Source: Babylonia areolata (taxonomy: Eukaryota; Mollusca; Gastropoda; Neogastropoda; Buccinidae). From it: DNA of 64,000 bases. The position numbers were made by a program, and so were the translations under genes. The notes below the pieces were generated by a model. The model was not told the DNA's origin. It searched no databases and saw only the letters and a list, made by a program, of their open reading frames with translations. The DNA lies in NCBI RefSeq assembly GCF_041734735.1, contig NC_134880.1:21122246-21186245 (forward strand), read 5' to 3'. Below, in pieces: positions 53,601 to 63,920 of the stretch. How positions within the stretch are numbered: the first letter of the stretch is position 1; each line of letters begins with the position of its first letter.

Positions 53601-54835
53601 CACTGACAATGGTGAGGTGCTTCTGGCCAGATGCCAGTGGGAGTTTCATGGTCATAAGCCTATCGTTGACTCCCTTTGGGATTCCAGCTAGCTTGCTGAC
53701 AAGTGCTGTTTTTACTGCAAAACCAACGCCAACCTCACGTCGCTCTTCGCTTCCTCGTCCACTCCAGAAGAAGGTGTAACCAGATCCCTGTTCACAGAGC
53801 TCGCCTTCGCCTGCAAGCCGAGTCTCACTCAAGGCTGCGATGTCAATGTTGTATCTGGCGAGTTCGGATGCAACTATTTCCGTTCTCCTTTGGGGTTTGT
53901 CCGCGTTATCTCTGTCCAGGAGAGTCCTTATGTTCCAAGCACCAATGGTGAGAGGAACGATCCTTGTTTTTTTCTCTTCTTTCTTGTTGTTTCGACCGCT
54001 GATGTAGGGTCCCCACCAGCCGCGGTATGCTGGCCAGGGTGATATGGAGCAGGCAATTTTTAGGGCACCTTTTCTAGCCCCTTCCTCATGCCAGGGAGGT
54101 GAGCAGTGCATTCCTAAAGAGGGCTGCTCAGACGCTCAGACGGCTGCCGAGCTCCATCGCTGCTCCTGTCGATGAAGAACGACCTTATGGCCTGAGCCGC
54201 CTGCGTGCAGGTCTGCGGCTGCGACTGCCAGTGTACCCACACCTGTCGTTTCGTCGCTCGCCTGTCGCCACAGGATTTGGGGGTGATGAAATGATGAAGG
54301 ATGAAAGGTCATTTTGGATGACTGATGACTTGCGCGATGAGTTTGTTTAAAGTGAAGAGGAGTTGCGCAACGTCGACCTCACTCTCTCGTCCGGGTCCAC
54401 CAATTTCCAGTGGCAAGACTAAGTCGAGACGACTGGAGGATGAGCACGGATGCAGTGGATAACCAAGATATTCTTTCGGTGTCTCATCTTGCTCTCTGCA
54501 CTCCACAGTGCGTTGCTGTAACCGCCTTCCTCTCCGTTGAACCGATAGGTTTCTTCCGCAGATTCTGCCGGATCCAGACTTCGCATGCATGGGTAGACAC
54601 ACCCCGGGGGCCAACTGCGTGTGGCATGCACACAGCACGGTGGAGCTAGATGGCCGTCGGTGGCTCTCCTGAGCCGACGCCCTTTTATGGATCTCCATAA
54701 GGGTGTCTAGCCACCCGCCTCACCAGTCCCGGAAGGGAGCGGTGGGAGTGCCAGTTTAGTCGCCGGCAACCCGACCCTGAACAGGTTGTACTGGATTACA
54801 GGTTACCAGTAGCAGATCTAATGACCTGACCTGAC
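50660..54835 (-). mobile_element. Near full-length RTE-like LINE, broken
   Basis: Read on the minus strand: a GC-rich leader of about 720 bp (54835-54112). The AP endonuclease (54111-52996) has [46 protein letters not shown] and a TDHRLV ending. The reverse transcriptase (about 52640-51700) has SIIHLYKRKGNRQACDNHRG, NGVKQGCVLAPTLF and FADDCAL. A C-terminal domain (TYLGSTLSRNATIDDEVNVR, WAGHVARMPDHRMPKRLFYG) ends in a C2H2 finger. A short 3' UTR and (CCA)n tail follow. At least four frameshifts or stops separate the parts. The 3' end matches the fragment at 1086-1585. The short simple-repeat tail suggests RTE; the clade call is tentative. Confidence 0.9.
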
Positions 54836-54929
54836 TCATTTGGTAAGAAGTAGTTAGAAAAGGAAAGAAGTGAGCAATTGAAATACTTAATACTGTGTGG
54901 ATATTGAGTTTCATTGACCCTGCCTTGTT

Positions 54930-54930
54930 T

Positions 54931-54975
<45 letters not shown>
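54930..54975. repeat. (GA)n microsatellite
   Basis: Perfect (GA)n at 54935-54973. Confidence 0.97.
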
Positions 54976-54976
<1 letters not shown>

Positions 54977-55442
54977 CTATTTTGACTTTCAACGAAGAGA
55001 AGCTGCTTTAGGATTCAGAGAAAATCAGCAAATGGAAAAATGGAAAACGTACATACTTTTGTAAAGACATTCTTAACGACGCACTTTAAAAAGAAGAAAA
55101 AAAGAAAAGAAAAGAAAGAACAACGTTTTGAAATGGGATTAACATTAACATAACACCGATGTTTTAATAAACAACTGTTGATCGGACACAGTAAGGAAAA
55201 TGAGTAACTGGCAATGAGTTTCTGGGGAAATATATAGCTCTGTACAGGCGAACGCACCCCCAAATCGATAGCCTTGTGCCGCTGCATGTTGTCTGTAGAT
55301 TGTATCGTCGTGTTTGTAACTGGAGAATGGTCGTCATACCTGACTTGATTTTGTGCTGGTCGATTGAACGAGGCAGGTAAGGGATCGATCTCGCGGGACA
55401 GCATTGTGCAGTGTGACGCACACACTAATTGTATGCACGGAC

Positions 55443-55444
<2 letters not shown>

Positions 55445-55505
<61 letters not shown>

Positions 55506-55860
55506 AGGAGGAGGATGATGATGATTAGTAAATCAAGAACTGGATCTGTAATAAAATCAGTGTGGAAATCTAAAAGGTTTTATAATATCTTTAATGAAAT
55601 CTAAGTTCGCACACATTTTACAGTTAGTTTTCAGGAAATCTAGGTTTAACCCCCCCTCGCCGCCCCCCCCCCAAAAAAAAAACAAAACAAAACAAAAACC
55701 ACAACAAAAAAACAACAACAAAAAACAAAACAAAAACAACAACAACAAAAAACAAAAACAAAACAAACAAAACAAACAAACAAAAACACAAAAAACAGCA
55801 ACAACAAAAAACAACAAAACAAACAAACAAACAAGACAAAACAAACAAAAAACCCAACGT
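55445..55860. repeat. (GT)n and AAC-rich low-complexity DNA
   Basis: (GT)n at 55447-55503, then a C run and (AAC/AAAC)n at 55665-55855. Confidence 0.95.
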
Positions 55861-56765
55861 TTGACTGATCGCATTTCTGGGAAATATGCTCGATACTATC
55901 TTTAGCTTCTAAACAAAAATCACATGTATTACTATTTATCTTTTACATTCCTTCGAAATCTGTTTCAATGACATGCGAAGTTGTAGCCACTTTCTTTTTT
56001 TCTTTTTTTTTTCTTGTATTTTTGAAATACTGTTAAATGCCTTTTTCCAACACCTTTTTGTTCCCAATAGTCAGACTACTGTTAACATCTTAGAATTAGG
56101 AAGTGTGTTATCATATGTCAGAGCATTGTACTATCCACGTATCCCCTTAGGTATTGTGTATATTATCACTGATGATATTACTGATATATAACTGATATGT
56201 AGTGTGTACTCTGGCTTGTTGGTACATTAAATGGCATATTTATCTAATATTTTCTGGTGAATTAATTTTGTGTAAGAAAATTTCCATTGTTATTCATTCA
56301 AAAAGTGTGAAACACAGTAAAACCCTTTGTTAATCCAGCATCCATAATTGATCTTTTTATTTCTTATATTGATTTTATTTATCTATTCTATTAATAACTC
56401 GTTCTGAGTGAAAATCTATATCTGGTTTTGGTTTGCACTGACAATAAAAGTTCCTTATATGCCATAAAAATGTTCTTTTGATTACTTTTAAGTAACGCAT
56501 AAACAGTTCCATAACTATCTATTTCATTGATAAATGGGAACATTATAGTTGGTATATATTTCCATTTGTGTTTTGTAGTTTTGAACTTTCGTTAACCAAA
56601 TCAATTTTAGTGCTTAAGTATTCTTGATACTTTTTATTGTCGTCTTTATACTTATTTTGTTTCGTATACCATTCCAAACAAGCAGAAAACACATTTTCTG
56701 ACATTTATCTATAAATTCTTCAGGAAAATTTGGAAGTAAAATCTACTGGGTTTACTAACAGTATA
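55861..56765. other. Intergenic stretch without recognised gene
   Basis: AT-rich DNA with no supported exon or repeat family. Confidence 0.6.
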
Positions 56766-56808
56766 TTACTGTGTTTCTGTCTGTGTGTCTGTCTGTCTGT
56801 CTCGCCTT

Positions 56809-56814
<6 letters not shown>

Positions 56815-56863
<49 letters not shown>

Positions 56864-56865
56864 AC
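56815..56865. repeat. (CA)n microsatellite
   Basis: (CA)n at 56816-56862. Confidence 0.97.
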
Positions 56866-56959
56866 ACGCATGCACGCAGAAACACATACAATTATGCCCC
56901 AGATCTATATTCCACTCAGCCCATCTCTTCCCAGGCGTGCATTCCCCAGGCATATGTTT

Positions 56960-57810
56960 ATGTACACACTTTTAGGTAGTGGTCAGTTGTGGTCAGCAGT
57001 AGTTAGAAGTGGTCAGTGATCAAAAGCGGTGAACCCCCCCCCCCCCCCCCCCCCCCAACTAATATTGCATGATAAAGTATTCATGATCGGATAATATGAA
57101 AATATAATAACATTAATCAAAGTGCACACTTTTGGGTGGTTGTTAGCAACTGTCAGTGGATAGCCATGGTAGGCCGATCAATTTTGATATTGCACAAACA
57201 TGAAAAAACCGCCACATTCTGAAAGGCTTTAGGTTGTGGTCAGCACTGGTCAGTAATAGTCAGTGCTGGCCCAATTATGATTTATTAATGGGCCAGATCT
57301 TTCAAGAAATCCTAATGCTGCATAACTGTCACAAAATGATAACATCTGAAGTTTGACAGTGGTGAGCAATATTATTTTAGCTGTAAAAGAAAGAACGAAG
57401 AAGAAGAAAAACAAAAAAACAAACAAAAGTAACAACAACAACAACAACAACTGCCAATCGTAATAATAATGTACAAAGTAACATAACAACGCCATTTTGA
57501 CACTTTGGGTTTGTGGCCAGTTCCCAGCATGTGGCGAGTAGGTATACTTGTCAGTAATAGCAGCTATCAGTTGTGTTCAGTTAGTGGTCAAATCCTGTCA
57601 AAAGGTCAGATTACTTCATGACTGTCCGAAACTAATGTAATTCAGACAATGTAAGTTAGTGGTCAACAGGGAGCAGCTGTCGGTATTAAAAAAAAAAAAA
57701 ATCATAATAACGTACAGACGTGACAAAGAAGCACAGTCTGAACACTTTTGGTAATAGTCAGCAGTGGTTAGCAATGGCCACACAGTGGTGGTCAGTGATG
57801 AAAATCTACA
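56960..57810. repeat. Degenerate array of GGTCAGNNNTGGTCAG repeats
   Basis: Five decayed copies spaced 100-270 bp apart, each beginning CACTTTTGGGT or similar and followed by runs of GTGGTCAGCAGTGGTTAG. They begin near 56967, 57122, 57225, 57496 and 57740. A C run at 57037-57055 lies between the first two. Confidence 0.6.
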
Positions 57811-57833
57811 ACTCTTTCAAGAGGTCAAAATGA

Positions 57834-57835
<2 letters not shown>

Positions 57836-57883
<48 letters not shown>
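57836..57883. repeat. (CA)n microsatellite
   Basis: (CA)n at 57836-57882. Confidence 0.97.
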
Positions 57884-57884
<1 letters not shown>

Positions 57885-57915
57885 CAAAATGTTCACGGAA
57901 TGTGTTGAAAGTAAA

Positions 57916-58480
57916 GGTCTAAAGGGCACGTTAAATCCTTTGGCTCCACTTATGACCCAGGGCTAAAGGGCACGTTAGATCACTTGGCTCCACTTATGAC
58001 CCAGGGCTAAAGGGCACGTTAGATCACTTGGCTCCACTTATGACCCAGGGCTAAAGGGCACGTTAAATCCTTTGGCTCCACTTATGACCCAGGGCTAAAG
58101 GGCACGTTAGATCACTTGGCTCCACTTATGACCCAGGGCTAAAGGGCACGTTAAATCCTTTGGCTCCATTTATGACTCAGGGCTAAAGGGCACGTTAAAT
58201 TCTTTGGCTCCACTTATGACTCAGGGCTAAAGGGCACGTTAAATCCTTTGGCTCCAGTTTTGACTCAGGGCTAAAGGGCACGTTAAATCCTTTGGCTCCA
58301 CTTATGACTCAGGGCTAAAGGGCACGTTAAATCCTTTGGCTCCAGTTTTGACTCAGGGCTAAAGGGCACGTTAAATCCTTTGGCTCCAGTTTTGACTCAG
58401 GGCTAAAGGACACGTTAAATCTTTTGGCTCCACTAAGGACTCAGGACTAAAGGGCACGTTAGATGATTTGGCTTCACCTT
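57916..58480. repeat. 44-bp minisatellite upstream of gene 2
   Basis: About 13 copies of a 44-bp unit: CTAAAGGGCACGTTAAATCC, TTTGGCTCCACTTATGACCC, AGGG. Two subtypes exist: GTTAGATCAC...ACTTATGACCC, mostly on the left, and GTTAAATCCT...AGTTTTGACTC on the right. The last copies are degraded. It ends about 330 bp before gene 2's start codon. Confidence 0.95.
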
Positions 58481-58576
58481 AATTATAGCTGTCTGTATTG
58501 ACCCGTTAATGGTCTGCACCACACATCGCGACGATCTCATCACATGTTTGGCTTCCGCTGTCCTCTCTGCACATCC

Positions 58577-58589
58577 CACTAACTACTGA

Positions 58590-58650
<61 letters not shown>

Positions 58651-58666
58651 CGTGCCACTAACTACT

Positions 58667-58720
<54 letters not shown>
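58577..58720. repeat. Duplicated (GT)n block
   Basis: CCACTAACTACTGA[AG]TGTG plus (GT)n occurs twice (58576 and 58654 onward), giving a two-copy unit of about 78 bp. It lies about 100 bp upstream of gene 2's ATG. Confidence 0.9.
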
Positions 58721-58813
58721 TTGTGGCGTGAAGAAAGAAGAAGGAGGAGAAGAAGCAGAGGAAGAAACTCACGACTTCTACACGGTACCAGCTCTGTGTG
58801 GTGGTGAGCGAAC

Positions 58814-58886
58814 ATGGGGACAGCAGCCAGTACGCCATGTCGGACACGGCCGAGCAGTCCCAGCCAGAGTGAAGCAAGCCTTGCAG
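58814..58886 (+). CDS. Gene 2 coding exon 1 (acylation signal)
   Basis: [20 protein letters not shown] then ASLA plus one base; donor GCAG|GTACGT. The MGxxxS start and the phase-1 donor agree with gene 1's exon 1 although the sequences have diverged. Confidence 0.8.
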
Positions 58887-58949
58887 GTACGTCATCCGGT
58901 GTTGTGTTGAGCGCAGATGAAAGAGTAGTATTCGTGTCCACGCGAGAGC

Positions 58950-58998
<49 letters not shown>

Positions 58999-61276
58999 CT
59001 CTTGTCATGGTTATTCGGTTACATCAACAGCGAACTGTCGAACTGCCTTTTTTTTGAGAGGGGTTGGGGGTGGGGTGTGGGGGGGCCTTAAGGGGGAGGT
59101 GGTTAAAGTGACTTGCTTCGTTTTTATTGGCCGTAGTGTTCATGACAAACCAACAGCAAGAACGACAGAAGATTATTTTGCTTATGAAACTCGGCTTATT
59201 CCGACTGACAAATGTTGGTCTTAAGCACACAGGATTACCATGGATTCTCCTCCACTTTCTTGTCCACTCTAGCTGTAAACGACATTACGATTTTTTTTCT
59301 AAAAACCTGCACACACGGACATTATCTGTACTATTTTTCTGACATAAATAATGTCTACTCAAATCACGCGGCAATTGTCTCTGTTGTGGTAATCTAACGA
59401 AATGACTTATTGCCAGCCAGTGTTGTTCTGTGCAAAATACAGAATACTTTGTTATCTCAACAGGAGAAATCAGTTTGTCATGTGAAATACATAACAAATA
59501 CACGAGAATCACAGTCCTTATATATGAATAAATGAAACACACGCAAAATGCCTTGATGTTAACTAACCATACATATAATAATGACAACCATACACATGTA
59601 ATAATAATCACGATAGACACAAGACCATCTAAAAGGTAACTTAGAATAAACCACACATACAATAATCACAGCTAGCTATGCACGTGCAACAATCACAGGT
59701 AAAGGATAGCCATAGAACATACTATGCTTAAACATTGACATACAATAACAATATTCTGTGCGAAATATAGTAACGATATACGTTGATGCTTAGGCTTACA
59801 TAATTCTATACGATGTGTTCTTTCAACAACAACAACAACAAAAGGTGAATTTTATTTATATTATTTATATTACTTGGCTTCTATAACTATACCGTTGGTT
59901 CTACTTTGGTTTGTTTACTCATTTGTTTTTTCGGTTCATTTATTTTATTTCATATTAGTTTTCAATGTATATATACATTGCTCCCATACAGCATTTTGCT
60001 AGACTCTCAAGGCCTGACTAGCGCTTTGGGTCGATGTGTAGGTCAGATATGTATCTAAAAAAAAAAAGCTATTGTTTATAAACTGTCTCTGATCTATTTG
60101 ATATATGTCTCTATGATAAACAAGTTTCTATGCTACGACTAATTGTTAATAAACTGTATCTAATCTATTTGATTTATTACTCTATAGCAACCAGTTTTCT
60201 CTGGTATGATGACGCTTGTCTGATGTATTTTCTTCACCAGAACCAGGCGAAGAGGGAAAAGATGTTTCCCCTCGAACTGGGGATGGGTCCGGTGCTGAGG
60301 AAACGCCGATTCAAGAGACCCAGAATGATCTGCCCATCCCGGGAGAAAATGCGAAAGAAGCGTTACTATTGGTTGGAAAGGAGGCAGCCCTTGAACAAGC
60401 AATTCCGGAAGGAGATGTGAAAGAAGCATTACCACCAGTTAGAAAGGAAACAGCCATTGAACAAGAATTTCCGGAAGAGGATGCAAAAGAAGCATTGCAG
60501 CTTGTTGAAAAGGAGGCAGCCCTTGAACAAGATAATCCTCGCTTTGCGGAAGATGATTTGAAAGAGCCCTTACCACAGGTTGAGCAAAAAATTCGGCAGA
60601 TTCCGTCCATCCAAGAAGAAAATGTCAAAGAAGCAATGTCACTGGTTAAAGAGTATCGCTATCTCTTCTCCATGTTCACTAAACTCGTCCAAATGATGAT
60701 TGATATAAAGAGTGATCCTCAGGAGCTTGTGAAACAGCTAGATAGCATCGAAGAAGGCGGGGAACCGGTCGCGGACTTCTTCGCACTAATCGGAGGAACC
60801 AAGGCAACACTTGAAATCTTCGACAAACAGCTGGAGGGTTTGGGCTTCATACATCTGCCAGAGGAGCTTCCGAAAGACAAGGAGGAGGCTGACAGCATCA
60901 GAAAGATACAAGACTTCTTGGAGAGGGAAACGAGGCGCAGCGAACAATTTGCCGCTCAACTTACCGATACCGATCTGTTTACTAAACACATTGTCAAGTA
61001 TCTGAACAACAAGTTGCAAAGCGATCCGGCAAGTATATACTGATTTTTTTCCTTTTTTTTTTCTTTGGCAAGATCTTGATTACCTTCCAGGTTATTTTGA
61101 ACTCAGTTATACGCCAACCGGTTGGGCCCAGACTACCTTGTAGTTTGTTTTTTGGATTTTTTCTTCTTCCTCCATTTCTCGTTCTTACTTCAATCTCAGT
61201 ATGCAGATCGACAAAAACAAGTACGAACGCACACACAGCTGTACATACACGCACACAGAACGCGAGCGCGCGCGCG

Positions 61277-61350
<74 letters not shown>

Positions 61351-61522
61351 GCAGCATACATTGTCTTTCATTATTCAGAGCTTTAACCCCTGCCCACCCC
61401 ACTCCACACACACACACACACACACACACTGTCATCTATATCTATCTATATACATATATATATTTTTTTTCCTGTAAGGTTGGTGACAAGAGAATATTAA
61501 TTCGCATAGTCAACATGCGCTC

Positions 61523-61582
<60 letters not shown>

Positions 61583-62185
61583 TCCGTTTCTGTGTCTGTA
61601 TCTGTGCGTGTAAACTCTTTGGCATTCGTGTGTCCTCATGTGTATTCGAGAGTATGTTCATGCTTGCAAAGCTATGCTGTTGCTGTCTTTCAGTGATGCG
61701 TTTGTTCTGGTGTGAAAAAAAAAAAGAGCACTCAAAACATATTTTTTCAAACTGTACTTTTCCCACTGAAACCTTTTCCATCTGCATCTGCTTGCTGTGA
61801 TCTCACTACTGAATGTGCTCTTTGTGTTGATTTGTATACATTTGTGATGATTTTCATGCGTGCGATGCCTGGTTCCTTGGTTTTTAACTTTTTTTAATTT
61901 TTTTTTTTATTTTTTTTTTACTGTAGTGAATCTGAAGGTGAAGTGCTTTGTTTTGCTGTGATTTGGGCCTGTGTGATTGAAGACTGTGATGGTGTCTGTG
62001 TTGATTTACATATTTCTTGTGTTACTTAGTCTTGAATTTATATGTGTATTTTAGCCAATGTCACGTCAGACTGTGTTGACTTCTGTACATATTTTACATC
62101 ATTTAATCTTGAATTAGAATATTTTTTATTGTAAAGCGTGGTGAGCCCCATCTGAGATGGGGGTACTGCGCTGCATAAGCCGGCA

Positions 62186-62221
<36 letters not shown>

Positions 62222-62448
62222 CATTATTATTATATTACTATAATGTCTAAAAGATTAGTGTACATTTATCACTACTCTGGCCAGTGAAACATCTTCATCA
62301 TGTGTCCTTCAGCCATGCCGTTTTGCTGAGGTTTCCAAGCAGCTTACACTTTTTCAAAACTGCGCTCGGAACAGGGAACTACAGCAAAGGTTCCTCCAAA
62401 CTGATGCGGTGGAACTGTTGAGCCAGTTTTGTGCATCAGGGGACGAAG
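58814..62448 (+). CDS. Gene 2 (5' part): acylated paralogue of gene 1
   Basis: Joined: 58814-58886, 60241-61028, 62313-62448; it continues past the window. Intron phases 1, 0, 1 equal those of gene 1's first three introns. Residues 1-7 are MGTAAST, a G2 myristoylation signal; the linker is Ser/Pro-rich. Residues 25-287 (exon 2) contain five imperfect repeats of about 23 aa (60336-60656; e.g. [16 protein letters not shown]), then [20 protein letters not shown], matching gene 1. Exon 3 encodes [14 protein letters not shown] and [10 protein letters not shown], matching gene 1 exon 3. A TIR and SAM domain are expected downstream, but that is inference from the paralogue. Intron 2 needs a GC donor to stay in frame. 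Confidence 0.85.
58945..58998. repeat. (GT)n microsatellite in gene 2 intron 1
   Basis: (GT)n at 58950-58997 just after the exon 1 donor. Confidence 0.95.
59440..59785 (+). repeat. Dispersed repeat G, copy 2 (gene 2 intron 1)
   Basis: Collinear similarity with 35283-35600, both on the plus strand, therefore in opposite orientation relative to the two genes. Confidence 0.55.
60005..60060 (+). mobile_element. SINE family A fragment
   Basis: CTCAAGGCCTGACTAGCGCT...GTAGGTCAGATATG, the 5' part of the family A domain, ending in a short A run. Confidence 0.5.
60241..61028 (+). CDS. Gene 2 coding exon 2 (expanded repeats)
   Basis: Acceptor TTTTCTTCACCAG; the frame is open for 788 bp. It is Glu/Lys-rich with about 23-residue repeats, then the conserved LIGG region. 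The end is placed at CCG|GCAAGT because only this keeps phase 0 and joins exon 3 in frame; the nearby GT at 61033 would shift the frame. Confidence 0.85.
61262..61460. repeat. (CG)n/(CA)n and TATC microsatellites
   Basis: (GC)n at 61263-61285, (CA)n at 61286-61347 and 61408-61430, TATC at 61436-61460; gene 2 intron 2. Confidence 0.95.
61527..61582. repeat. (GT)n microsatellite
   Basis: (GT)n in gene 2 intron 2. Confidence 0.97.
62130..62236 (+). mobile_element. Retroposon 3' tail module with (ATT)n
   Basis: TATTGTAAAGCGTGGTGAGC, a short palindrome (CCCCATCTGAGATGGGG), CTGCGCTGCATAAG, then (ATT)n at 62188-62235. It is the plus-oriented form of the tail module seen at 12622 and 34040. The body upstream is not delimited. 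Confidence 0.6.
62313..62448 (+). CDS. Gene 2 coding exon 3 (armadillo-like)
   Basis: Acceptor [58 protein letters not shown] plus one base; donor GAAG|GTGGGT. It aligns along its length with gene 1 exon 3 and has the same start and end phases. Confidence 0.87.
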
Positions 62449-62518
62449 GTGGGTGTCAATATACCGCGCATGATTTCTCGTTTCTAAAGTTTGTTGGATT
62501 TTCAATAGGTAGTGATAT

Positions 62519-62933
62519 CTGTATCTGTATTTGTATTTCTTTTTTTTAATTTTTTTATCACAACAGATTTCTCTGTGTGAAACTCGGGCGACTCTCCCCA
62601 GGGAGACTGTGTCGCTATACTACAGCGCCACCCTTTTTTTTTTTCCTGCGTGCAGTTTTATTTGTTTTTCCTATCGAAGTGCATTTTTCTACAGACTTTT
62701 GCCAGGAACAACCCTTTTGTTGCCGTGGGATCTTTTACGTGTGCTAAGTGCATGCTGCACACGGGACCTTGGTTTATTGTCTCATCTGAATGACTAGCGT
62801 CCAGACCACCACTCAAGGTCTAGTGGAGGGGGAGAAAATATCGGCTGCTGAGCCGAGCCGTGATTCGAACCAGCGCGCTCAGATTCTTTCGCTTCCTAGG
62901 CGGACGCGTTACCTCTAGGCCATCACCCCGCTC
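62519..62933 (-). mobile_element. SINE family B, minus orientation
   Basis: Tail (AAATAC)n read on the minus strand at 62519-62540, shared body (GTCTCATCTGAATGACTAGC on the plus strand), head ending at GGTAACGCGTCCGCC...GGAGCG near 62933. It lies in gene 2 intron 3, antisense to the gene. Confidence 0.85.
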
Positions 62934-62974
62934 CATATTGGACACAAGATAAAATAACAACAACAACAATATCC

Positions 62975-62975
<1 letters not shown>

Positions 62976-63017
<42 letters not shown>

Positions 63018-63018
63018 A
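62976..63018. repeat. (GT)n microsatellite
   Basis: (GT)n in gene 2 intron 3. Confidence 0.96.
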
Positions 63019-63019
63019 T

Positions 63020-63920
63020 GCGGGAGGGTGGAAGAGGAGCGGTGGTATGAGCTGATGGGATGACTGAGAATGTATTTGCAAGGGTCGTTTAACGGTAGAG
63101 CACGTTTTAACCAGCTGTTTAGAAATGAAACCTTATTTCTTTGCCTCCAGAAATTACTAAAGACGTGTTACCAGTTTCAAACGTGATTTGTTTTTGAAAA
63201 AAGTTCTGTATTTCAAAATGTTCTTTATTAAAGTTAGCTAGTTATGTCTTAAATAGTCCAGTTGGTTGTTTATTGTTGGTTCCCAAATCATCCTCTTTTC
63301 AAATAATAATCTATAGAAGTATTGCATACAATATTTGATTATTGATTAATGTTCTGTGCTAATCGGGCTTCCCACATCCCCCCCTCTCTCGCACACGCTT
63401 CCAACATTATGTTTTTCTTTCTCCAATCACTGACACCCACCCTTTCTATTTTACATTTTGTACTCAGTCTTTTCTACATTCTGTTCTCTCTCTCTCTCTC
63501 TTTTCCTCCCTCAATCCCCTCGCCCCCCCCCCCCCCCCCCCACACACCCCCCGTCCGGCCCCCGCCCCCTTTTCAGTTGAATATTTCTTCCCTTGCCATT
63601 GACTTTCACAAATGATGATTTCTAAATAACGATAACAATAATCACCATTATGATAGAAAAAATAATAATACAAATGATAATAATAATGATAATATCATTT
63701 ATTTTTAGTCTAATATCATCATCTTAGATGAACAGACGATGAATAAATAAACGAATGAAAAGAAGAAGAAAAAACTCAGAAGACTGAGACAAGGGAAGCG
63801 ACGGAATAAAGAGATTGGTGGAAAGGAAGAACAACAACAGAGTGCTGGACTGACTGAAAATGAACAATTAACATCTTAAACAAACCTAAAATATTACAAA
63901 GCGAGTTACTTACTTCGAGT
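63020..63920. other. Gene 2 intron 3 without recognised exon
   Basis: Contains (CT)n at 63485-63501, C runs at 63524-63550 and ATA/ATG repeats near 63660-63700. A counterpart of gene 1's exon 4 was sought and not found. Confidence 0.6.
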
